The notes under the pieces were generated by a model that saw only the letters and a list, made by a program, of their open reading frames with translations, was not told where the DNA came from and made no database searches. DNA of 12,621 nucleotides from positions 1-12,621 of the forward strand of contig JALRFZ010000008.1 in the NCBI GenBank assembly GCA_023253615.1. The letters run 5' to 3'. The position numbers and the translations under genes are program-made. This stretch comes from Verrucomicrobiales bacterium. GTDB taxonomy: Bacteria; Verrucomicrobiota; Verrucomicrobiia; Verrucomicrobiales; DEV007. Shown in pieces: positions 7,301 to 12,621 of the stretch. Within the stretch, counting starts at the first letter, position 1. Each line of letters opens with the position of its first letter.

Positions 7301-8096
7301 AGGATCGCTCACCCAATCACCGCAGCGTGCCCCCAGCGTTTTCAACTGGTTCCTCCCGGACTACGTCTTTCCCGGTGAGCTGGGAGCCGCCGGGCTCGTC
7401 GCCCCCGAGTTCCAGGTCGCGACCGAGTCGAACGTGGTCAACGTGGTCAATTCGCACCTCAACGTCATCTTCACCGGCACGCCCCCGACGGTCTACACCC
7501 AGGCCCAGCTCGACGCGGGGGTGCGCTACGGGCGTGGCGTCGACAACTTCTTCAACCTCTCGATCTACCGGACCGCCGGTGGCACGCAGCTGCCGGTACC
7601 CGCTTATGGCCTCCCGCAGGATCCGGTGAACAATCCCGGCGGACGCGGATACTTCCTGCGGGCCACGTTCAACCCCGCCATCACCACCGAAGTGCCCGAG
7701 TCGATCAACGACCAGCCCGACAACCTCAATCCCGACTACGTTCCGCTCGAGTCTCTCTACACCGCCACCTACGAGGCGAGTCTCGCCGCCCAGTATGGTG
7801 CCGGCAACGTGCCCGCGGAGCCGGGCGCGACGCAGAAGACGATCGCCCACGATGCCGCCGCGACGGTGATGGTCGATTATTTTGACGGGATCCTAGCCGC
7901 CGGCTACCTCAAGGCACGCTTCGGATCCGGGGGCGACACTCCGCGTCAGGCCATCCTCGACGCCCTCGCCTCCGGTTACATGGGCAACCGGACGCTCCAC
8001 ACGAACCACGCCAGCTACCGCGCCACCATCGTGCAGCGGATCAAAAACTCCGCCTACCTCGTCTCGACCTCCCCCGCGGCGATGATCCTCAAGTAA
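4365..8096 (+). CDS. Exported DUF1800 protein with Ca-binding repeats, Calx-beta-like and CHRD domains
   Basis: This 1243-residue protein starts with a Sec signal peptide ending ARA (cleavage after residue 30). Aspartate-rich thrombospondin-3/EF-hand-like segments follow: DHDADGYDDLW (33-43), DFDGDGASNGDE (59-70) and DQDSDGDGASDWAE (155-168). A beta-rich part at about 196-313 resembles Calx-beta (SDYSLSGTLG, VVLEVTPVSDSIVEVPE). Residues about 322-436 match the CHRD domain, ending GGLYVTISSANFPGGEIRG. A proline-rich linker (444-453) leads into DUF1800 from about 473, starting DIARFLMQASFGPTNDSI and including DENFAREIMQLFSIG. DUF1800 proteins are long, secreted and of unknown biochemical role, and are almost always paired with DUF1501 proteins. 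That partner lies 19 bases downstream. Calcium binding and an extracellular or surface location are inferred. Long frames on the opposite strand are codon shadows. Confidence 0.92.
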   Translation: MSSPYLPAQPFSARTLALLGILFFTVQARAITDHDADGYDDLWQAIHGVTAGTFPLAADFDGDGASNGDEGVAGTDPRDPHDVLKVLELSLTSGGGSISFESIDGKKYRVHSSSTPGDGTWTPEGTAETGNGSVMTIPFTTASADRKFYRIHVDDQDSDGDGASDWAEKITGTDPALTNSPGNASGGVASDGETLRSLLSVTMTTTLPDAVETPPSAARVTVTRTDAGPPLILPLSLAGPVDPKKGAASGSDYSLSGTLGESLSLPAGHANVVLEVTPVSDSIVEVPEILRFLVTRPGLPGALGQLAAEVRILDRPATTENQRLFVAYLSPIDGVMTSASGVVTALVDGDNDRASLSLSFSNLSSNQNTAYIRFGNELEISRIPNGQVSGHFWNIRAAQVLSTDQATLDALENGGLYVTISSANFPGGEIRGTLQAAEGSISDPPPPPAPPAYPSTEFPNLAAAGTTDNPELDRDIARFLMQASFGPTNDSIAEVRTFIANAGNNALAGYEAWIDDQILNAPNPSLRLLVEAADVEEFILRNNKPITSFNDPQFGGNSTQFNTTTRLWDPSAIHQNNYPFEQNRRREWWTLVMNTRAQLRQRMAFALSEIAVISENDVTIDTYHYGAAGYWDMLATNAFGRYRTVLEKVTYSPMMAAYLSHLKNQKLNGSIAPDENFAREIMQLFSIGLVQRHLDGTLKLDPVTILPVPTYDQGDITEMARVMTGLSFSKRHANVSNTPTYPTASTQSVGSVQDNTNFFQGNGHRYWQASWTNDLRMFSAYHDFNSYTTYTGLPLPEGVTSASKILFRGKPGQKVIPPRSQSDANGNADITDALNALAGSPGAGAWDGHPTTPVFISRLLIQRFTSSNPSRGYLHRVATVFRDSKGDLGAVIKAILLDCEARTLPGNDVAGRGKAKEPILHFTAMLRALDSTTNAPLSHLNTMQVPFTSAESPFTTAYPSTELNKFPAGATRFRFFDTEGSLTQSPQRAPSVFNWFLPDYVFPGELGAAGLVAPEFQVATESNVVNVVNSHLNVIFTGTPPTVYTQAQLDAGVRYGRGVDNFFNLSIYRTAGGTQLPVPAYGLPQDPVNNPGGRGYFLRATFNPAITTEVPESINDQPDNLNPDYVPLESLYTATYEASLAAQYGAGNVPAEPGATQKTIAHDAAATVMVDYFDGILAAGYLKARFGSGGDTPRQAILDALASGYMGNRTLHTNHASYRATIVQRIKNSAYLVSTSPAAMILK

Positions 8097-8115
8097 TCCG
8101 CCGACCTCCCCCGAC

Positions 8116-9792
8116 ATGAACGTCCTCCCTTCCCGAAAATCCGCGAATTCCCTTTCCCGGAGGCGCTTTCTCTCCCAGGTCGGCTGCGGCGCGATGGGCT
8201 GGACCGGGATGGTCAACACCCTCGCCCATCTCAAGCTGATGCAGGGCGCCCTCAACGCCCAGGGAGGCGGATCGGGTGGTTACAAGGCGCTCGTCTGCGT
8301 CTTCCTCGGTGGCGGGAACGATTCGAACAACATGCTCATCCCCGCGACAGGCACGGCACGGACCCACTACGACGGCATTAGCGGAAACGCCAACGCCCCC
8401 GGACGCGGCATGCTGCGCATCCCGGTTGCGAATCTCCATGCCCTCGCCACGAATCCCGCGCACGTCACCGCCGCCAATCCCGTGAGCGGCTACCTCGGCA
8501 CCTTCGGTCTCCATCCCCAGCTCGGGGCGATGAAGGACCTGTTCAACGCCGGCGAACTCGCCTTCGTCACCAATGTCGGCACCCTCACCCGGCCGGGGAT
8601 CACACGGGCGAACTACGCCTCCTTTTCGAAGCCGCCGCAGCTCTTCTCCCACTCCGACCAGGTCACCCAGTGGCAGAGCAGCGTGCCCGACCGTCCCTTC
8701 ACGAGCGGATGGGGCGGACGCGTCGCCGATTACCTCGATCCGCTCTCCAATCCCACGTCCGGAAATGCCTCGATGTCCATCTCCATCGCGGGCGTGAACA
8801 GCTTCCAGGTCAGCGCGACGGGCGCGGTCGTGCCCTACGTGATGACCAGCAGCGGCGTCGTCAGTCTCGGCGGGTACGCCCTCGGCACGTCGCCTTATGG
8901 AAACGCGGTCAACAATCCCTCGACGCTCTTCGACAACGCGAACTACAAGAACAACGACCCCGGCATGCGGCTGAAGGCTTTCGAGCGCATCCTCCGGCAC
9001 ACGAACGACAGCCTCATGGAGAACGCCTACAACTCCGTGATGATGAGCGCCCGTCTCACCGAAGGCATGGTGGGGGAAGCCCTCGCCGTGACCGCGAACG
9101 GCACCGCCAGCAGCCTCGACTCCCATTTCAACGACGCGTTCTCCGGCGCCGAGGCCGGCATCTCGGTGAACAACGTTTTCACCAACCAGATGAAACTCGT
9201 CGCGCGCCTCATCGCCGGCAATGCCGCACTCGGAAACACGCGGCAGATCTTTTTCGTCCAGCAGACCGGCTACGACACGCACACCACGCAGATCCCCGAC
9301 ACGGGGAATACCTTCGCGGGCGGGCACACCGGACTGATGAACGTGCTCAGCCGTACTCTCAAAGGATTCCGCGACGCGCTGCAGGATCCCACCGTGAACC
9401 AGTGGGGCAACACCGTCGCCTTCAGCGCCTCCGACTTCACCCGCACCTTCACCGCGAACAAGACCGACGCCAGCGCCGGGAGCGACCACGCCTGGGGCGG
9501 ACACCATTTCGTGATGGGTGGTCCGGTGCGCGGCGGCCGCATCTACGGGAAATTCCCCGTCCTCCTCACCGGCACCGCGACGAACAGCATCGATTCAACC
9601 GGCTCTAGCGGGCGCTGGATCCCGAGCACCTCGGTGGACCAGTACTCGGCCGTGCTCGCGAGCTGGCTTGGCGTTTCCACTGATGCGATCGGTGACATCT
9701 TCCCGAACCTCTCCCGCTTTTCCGCGGCTCCCTTCGGCGACATCCTCCAGCCCGATCAGTCGCCCAACCTCGGCTTTCTCCAGATCGGCTGA
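8116..9792 (+). CDS. DUF1501 family protein with twin-arginine signal
   Basis: This 558-residue protein has a twin-arginine export motif SRRRFLSQ (14-21) followed by a weakly hydrophobic stretch, so export in folded form is likely. The DUF1501 core starts with ALVCVFLGGGNDSNNMLIP (58-76), the usual family opening, and ends with the conserved block SDHAWGGHHFVMGG around Asp457-His464. DUF1501 is related to the sulfatase/alkaline phosphatase fold, but its enzymatic role is not established and I assign none. The metal-site-like residues Asp70 and the DHAWGGHH cluster are visible. It follows the DUF1800 gene after 19 bases and precedes the small pseudopilin-like gene by two bases, so the three are very likely one transcript. 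No clear Shine-Dalgarno sequence precedes the ATG. Confidence 0.93.
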   Translation: MNVLPSRKSANSLSRRRFLSQVGCGAMGWTGMVNTLAHLKLMQGALNAQGGGSGGYKALVCVFLGGGNDSNNMLIPATGTARTHYDGISGNANAPGRGMLRIPVANLHALATNPAHVTAANPVSGYLGTFGLHPQLGAMKDLFNAGELAFVTNVGTLTRPGITRANYASFSKPPQLFSHSDQVTQWQSSVPDRPFTSGWGGRVADYLDPLSNPTSGNASMSISIAGVNSFQVSATGAVVPYVMTSSGVVSLGGYALGTSPYGNAVNNPSTLFDNANYKNNDPGMRLKAFERILRHTNDSLMENAYNSVMMSARLTEGMVGEALAVTANGTASSLDSHFNDAFSGAEAGISVNNVFTNQMKLVARLIAGNAALGNTRQIFFVQQTGYDTHTTQIPDTGNTFAGGHTGLMNVLSRTLKGFRDALQDPTVNQWGNTVAFSASDFTRTFTANKTDASAGSDHAWGGHHFVMGGPVRGGRIYGKFPVLLTGTATNSIDSTGSSGRWIPSTSVDQYSAVLASWLGVSTDAIGDIFPNLSRFSAAPFGDILQPDQSPNLGFLQIG

Positions 9793-9794
9793 CG

Positions 9795-10304
9795 ATGGAT
9801 TCCGGCTGGCACACACAGGGCAGATGGGGGCTCGTCATCGGCGTCTGCCTCCTCGCGATCGGATTGTTTTGGGCGCTCCGCGAGTCCGTGGTCCATCCTC
9901 CGGCCTTTCCGTCCGCGGACGACGGAGCCGCCCCCGATGATCCCGCCGCGCCACGCGTGACGATCCTCCCCGTCGCCACACAACTCTCTCCGGGGCTCCT
10001 CTCGAAAGACGGACCGGCGGAGGACGAGCTCGGCGCCGTCGCGCAACTGCTCTACGCCTACCGCCAGGGTTTCGGTGAAAATCCCGTCGGTGACAACGGC
10101 GACATCGTCACCACCCTGCTCGGGGAAAACGAAAAGCGTGCCGCCTACCTGACCCGCGATTGCCCCGCCCTTGTCGATGGCAAACTGGTCGACCGCTGGG
10201 GCACGCCCTATTGGTTTCACGCCCAGAGCGGTCGCGAGATGGAGATCGTCAGCGCCGGTCCCGATCGCGAGCTGTTCACCGGCGATGATCTCCGCCTCCC
10301 GTGA
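9795..10304 (+). CDS. Small membrane-anchored protein with GspG/pseudopilin-like C-terminus
   Basis: This 169-residue protein begins two bases after the DUF1501 stop. Residues 11-28 (WGLVIGVCLLAIGLFWAL) form one membrane segment or uncleaved signal anchor, followed by a Pro/Ala/Asp-rich linker (35-53). The C-terminal half (about 95-169) has PVGDNGDIVTTLLGEN, then DRWGTPYWFHAQSG (133-146), then IVSAGPDRELFTGDDL (151-166). The DxWGxPY and S-x-GPD...GDDL patterns resemble the C-terminal calcium-binding end of type II secretion major pseudopilins (GspG). It lacks the prepilin cleavage motif and long N-terminal helix of a true pseudopilin, so it is not simply GspG. Gene order suggests a shared function with DUF1800/DUF1501, perhaps at the cell surface. 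The function is unknown. Confidence 0.8.
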   Translation: MDSGWHTQGRWGLVIGVCLLAIGLFWALRESVVHPPAFPSADDGAAPDDPAAPRVTILPVATQLSPGLLSKDGPAEDELGAVAQLLYAYRQGFGENPVGDNGDIVTTLLGENEKRAAYLTRDCPALVDGKLVDRWGTPYWFHAQSGREMEIVSAGPDRELFTGDDLRLP

Positions 10305-10316
10305 AGGAAGGTCGGA

Positions 10317-10330
10317 GGATCCCGGGATCC
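10317..10330. repeat. Perfect 14-base palindrome between convergent genes
   Basis: GGATCCCGGGATCC is a perfect palindrome in the 33 bases separating the convergent pseudopilin-like and NHL genes. As RNA it could fold into a stem of about five pairs with a CCGG loop from either strand. There is no T tract, so it is at best a weak bidirectional transcription end; chance is possible in GC-rich DNA. Confidence 0.35.
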
Positions 10331-10337
10331 GCACGCC

Positions 10338-11768
10338 TCAAGGATTGAGCACCTTCACCACCTTGCTCGCCTTGCGCTTGTCGAGGGCGACCGCTTCCAC
10401 CCGCACCCGGTTGATGGGACGGGTCAATCCGGTGACTTTGGCTTTCCAGTTGGTGAGTTCGCCTTTGGCATCGATGAACGGCCCGCCCGGCTTTTTGTAG
10501 CGGACTTGAGAGGCATGCTCCGAAGAGCCGCGGAAAACCGCCTTGCCACCGACGGCCGTGACTTTGGCGGGAGCTTTGACTTTGACGACGCCGGAATAAC
10601 GCAGGACACGGTCATATTGGTAGTCCGTCGTGAAAAGCCCTCCTTCCTTGTCCACGGCGACCGCGTTGGCCCCGTAGACCGCGGAGGCAGAAGGAGCCGT
10701 ATCTCCGTCCGTCACGAAATCGGGCTGCCCGAGAACGATGTCGGCGCTTCCGCCGTTCGGTTTGGAGGCCGCATTCTTGAAGCCGAGAAATCGCTCGTGG
10801 GAGTAATCCCCGACCCAGAGGGTACCGTCGGGAGCCGCCGCCACATAATACGGAGAGTAGAGCGACGCCGCACTGATCGGCAATGACGCGGAAGAAACGA
10901 AGTCCGTCTGACCCAGCACGGCACTGGCGGCTGCCCCGTTGCCGATCGTGGCGGCGTCGTCGAATCGAAGAATACGGTTGTTGTCGGCGTCAGCGACCCA
11001 CAGACGCCCGCCCCGGTCCGTGCAGACACCCCATGGACCGAAAAGGCTGGTGGCGCTGGTCCCGCGCCCCGACGCAACGAAACTCGCCTGCCCGAGGACG
11101 CGGTCGGCATTGGCACCGTTTCCTTTGCTGGCCGCGTTGTAGAAGATGAGGACGCGGTTGTTGCCGGCATCCACAACGTAGAGATTCCCGGAGCGATCTG
11201 TCGCCACGCCGGTAGGTCCAGACATCCCGCTTTGCGTGGTGAGGTTTGTGTTAGTGGTAAAGTTTGATTGCCCCAGGACCGCATCCGCGTCGCTGCCGGT
11301 GGCTTTGGAGGAGGCGTTGTCGAATCGCAGGACACGACGGTTGTCCTCCTCAGCCACCCAGAGCCTCCCGGACGAATCGATATGGACCGACCGGGGAGCT
11401 GAGAGGGAATTCGCCGCCACCGCCCCTCCGCGGTTCGCCAGCCCCGAAACGAAGTCCGCCTGTCCAAACACCGCCTCCGCGGCCGCACCGCTCTGGTAAG
11501 CGGAGGATGCGCTGAATCGCAGGACCCGGTTGTTGTTTCGGTCGGCCACGAAAACCTTGTCGGTGATAGGATCGATCGCGATCCCTTCAGGTCGATTCAT
11601 CTCTGCTGCGGTGGGACCGTCAGCATCGACATCCGTGAAATTGGGCTTGCCGAGCACGCTCAAGGCGGGCTGGCTGTTTTTGAGCTCCGCCCTGAGGTTG
11701 GCGGGGATGAGTGTCGAAAGCCCCGAAAAGACGACGACAACGGCGGTGGTGAGCTTGTTTTTTTTCAT
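10338..11768 (-). CDS. Exported six-bladed NHL-repeat beta-propeller protein
   Basis: With the start chosen here the protein has 476 residues. The ATG at 11768 gives a classic Sec signal (MKKNKLTTAVVVVFSG, cleavage near LRA at 27) and has AAGG five bases upstream. An ATG at 11795, adding nine residues, is the alternative. Six NHL-type repeats follow, each about 60 residues, with cores such as GPTGVATDRSGNLYVVD (184-200) and NNRVLIF (203-209). Each is preceded by a VLGQxxF motif; these occur near 38, 100, 164, 224, 284 and 345. The last blade (VYGANAV, YDRVLRYS) ends near 392. Residues 395-476 form a beta-rich C-terminal domain. NHL propellers are binding or scaffold modules, sometimes enzymes; no catalytic residues are recognised. 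The gene is convergent with the DUF1800 operon and divergent from a transposase remnant 102 bases upstream, so its own promoter must lie in that short gap or in the element. Confidence 0.88.
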   Translation of the reverse strand: MKKNKLTTAVVVVFSGLSTLIPANLRAELKNSQPALSVLGKPNFTDVDADGPTAAEMNRPEGIAIDPITDKVFVADRNNNRVLRFSASSAYQSGAAAEAVFGQADFVSGLANRGGAVAANSLSAPRSVHIDSSGRLWVAEEDNRRVLRFDNASSKATGSDADAVLGQSNFTTNTNLTTQSGMSGPTGVATDRSGNLYVVDAGNNRVLIFYNAASKGNGANADRVLGQASFVASGRGTSATSLFGPWGVCTDRGGRLWVADADNNRILRFDDAATIGNGAAASAVLGQTDFVSSASLPISAASLYSPYYVAAAPDGTLWVGDYSHERFLGFKNAASKPNGGSADIVLGQPDFVTDGDTAPSASAVYGANAVAVDKEGGLFTTDYQYDRVLRYSGVVKVKAPAKVTAVGGKAVFRGSSEHASQVRYKKPGGPFIDAKGELTNWKAKVTGLTRPINRVRVEAVALDKRKASKVVKVLNP

Positions 11769-11822
11769 AGCGGCCTTGGTTCCAGACAAACTCATTGGGT
11801 CTTCGCTGTTTTGTGTGGAAAC

Positions 11823-12621
11823 GGGGGTAAAAGCCGGTTGAAAGAGGCGTGAGCGGTCATTTCGTCAGGCATGGACCCGAATCAACTCTTCGCACATGCC
11901 CTTCCCCTCCCGCGCCCTTGGACAGTGACTTCCAGCACCCTCGAAGGCAAGCCCAAAAAGCTCACCCTCATGGTCGATCTCGTCGAAGGAACGAAGTCCC
12001 TTCCCTGTTCCTGGTGCGGAAAGCAAAGCCGCATCCACGACCGCCGTGAGCGCCGCTGGCGTCATCTGAACTTCTGACGATACGAGACCGAACTCGTCGC
12101 CCCAGTTCCGCGGACGGATTGCTCCAAATGCGGGGTGCATCAGGTCGAAGTCCCCTGGGCGCGTCCAGGCAGCGGGTTCACCCTTCTCTTCGAAGCCTGG
12201 TCGCTTTTGCTTGCCCGCGAGATGCCCGTCAGCGAAGCGGCCGCGACCCTCGGCATCCAGGATACGCGCCTGTGGCGCGTGCTGACCCACTACGTCGCCA
12301 AGGCCCATGCCGAGGTCGACTGGAGCAAGCTCGTTCGCATCGGGATGGATGAAACGAGCCGCCGCAAGGGGCATCGCTACGTGACCTGCTTCGTCGATCT
12401 CGACAGCGGCAACCTTCTCTACATGACGGAGGGGCGGGACGCCGCCACGGTGGAATCCTTCGCCACAGAACTCGCTGCGCATCAAGGCTCGCCGAAGGCG
12501 ATCAAGGAGGTCGCCATGGACATGAGTCCGGCCTTCCAAAGCGGGGTGGCCTCTCACCTGCCCGGGGCGTCACCCGTCTTCGACCGCTACCACGTCATGG
12601 CCCTCGCGGGCAAGGCCACCG
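11823..12621 (+). mobile_element. ISL3-family insertion sequence, left part
   Basis: The element is identified by its transposase. Only the left part is present, so terminal repeats and target duplications cannot be matched. The left boundary must lie between the NHL gene start and 11871. A run beginning GGGGGTAAAAGCCGG at 11823 is a possible left end, since ISL3 ends often begin with G runs, but this is a guess until the right end is seen. Confidence 0.5.
11871..12621 (+). pseudogene. ISL3-family transposase, broken by an in-frame TGA and cut by the window end
   Basis: The frame from the ATG at 11871 encodes 68 residues ending RRERRWRHLNF, then TGA at 12075-12077, then continues open in the same frame to the window end. 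Both parts belong to one ISL3 transposase. The first part has the zinc-ribbon CSWCG (residues 46-50) and HDRRERRWRHL. After the stop come CSKCGV (the second cysteine pair), VEVPWARPGSGFTLLFEAW, the first catalytic aspartate in GMDETSRRKGH (codon 160) and the second in MDMSPAF (codon 217). ISL3 normally reads straight through this point, so one nonsense change (for example TGG to TGA) explains it. TGA serves as a normal stop in neighbouring genes, so a changed code is unlikely. The third catalytic residue lies beyond the window. The gene is probably inactive unless read through. Confidence 0.85.

Noticed and set aside
8089..9507. 472-codon minus-strand frame opposite the DUF1501 gene
   Set aside because: Same antisense artefact; DUF1501 motifs run the full length of the plus strand.
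12075..12077. Alternative genetic code with TGA read as an amino acid
   Set aside because: TGA ends several other genes here at sensible positions, including the epimerase with its ATGA overlap, so it is a normal stop.
11865..12557. 230-codon minus-strand frame opposite the transposase
   Set aside because: The plus strand encodes recognisable ISL3 motifs on both sides of the TGA; the minus frame shows none.

Overview
The window is GC-rich and holds nine protein-coding units. The pairing of a secreted DUF1800 protein with a twin-arginine DUF1501 protein, the EF-hand/thrombospondin-3-like aspartate repeats, the NHL propeller and the weak Shine-Dalgarno signals together suggest a Verrucomicrobiota bacterium (Verrucomicrobiae, Luteolibacter/Haloferula-like). 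Planctomycetota is the main alternative. This is an inference from gene content; no marker gene is present.

Region A (1-3426, minus strand) looks like a hydroxyproline-utilisation cluster. In transcription order it encodes a DapA-family lyase/deaminase (2527-3426), a Tat-exported intradiol-dioxygenase-like protein (1791-2465), a two-cysteine 4-hydroxyproline epimerase (771-1652), and the N-terminal 258 residues of an exported S9/DPP-IV-type peptidase that runs off the window (1-774). The peptidase start overlaps the epimerase stop (ATGA) and has a good ribosome binding site. The peptidase carries a VHL-beta-like domain. From human VHL N78 to W117 it aligns without gaps and keeps W88, Y98, H115 and W117, with Thr for S111. 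These are the residues that hold hydroxyproline in human pVHL. A hydroxyproline-reader fold beside hydroxyproline catabolic enzymes is the most interesting observation here. A long imperfect inverted repeat built from CGCGAAT units lies inside the peptidase reading frame, between start codon and signal peptide.

Region B (3427-4288) is a divergent intergenic space with a perfect inverted repeat, followed by a PAS-AraC regulator on the plus strand. It probably controls the catabolic cluster.

Region C (4365-10304, plus strand) is a tight three-gene unit: a 1243-residue exported DUF1800 protein with Ca-binding repeats, Calx-beta-like and CHRD domains; a DUF1501 protein with a Tat signal; and a small membrane-anchored protein with a pseudopilin (GspG)-like C-terminus. 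A plausible sigma-70 promoter precedes it.

Region D (10338-12621) has a convergent gene for an exported six-bladed NHL propeller. Next to it, transcribed divergently, is an ISL3-family transposase gene that is broken by one in-frame TGA and cut off by the window end. No RNA genes or CRISPR arrays were seen, and no intergenic stretch exceeds 300 bases.
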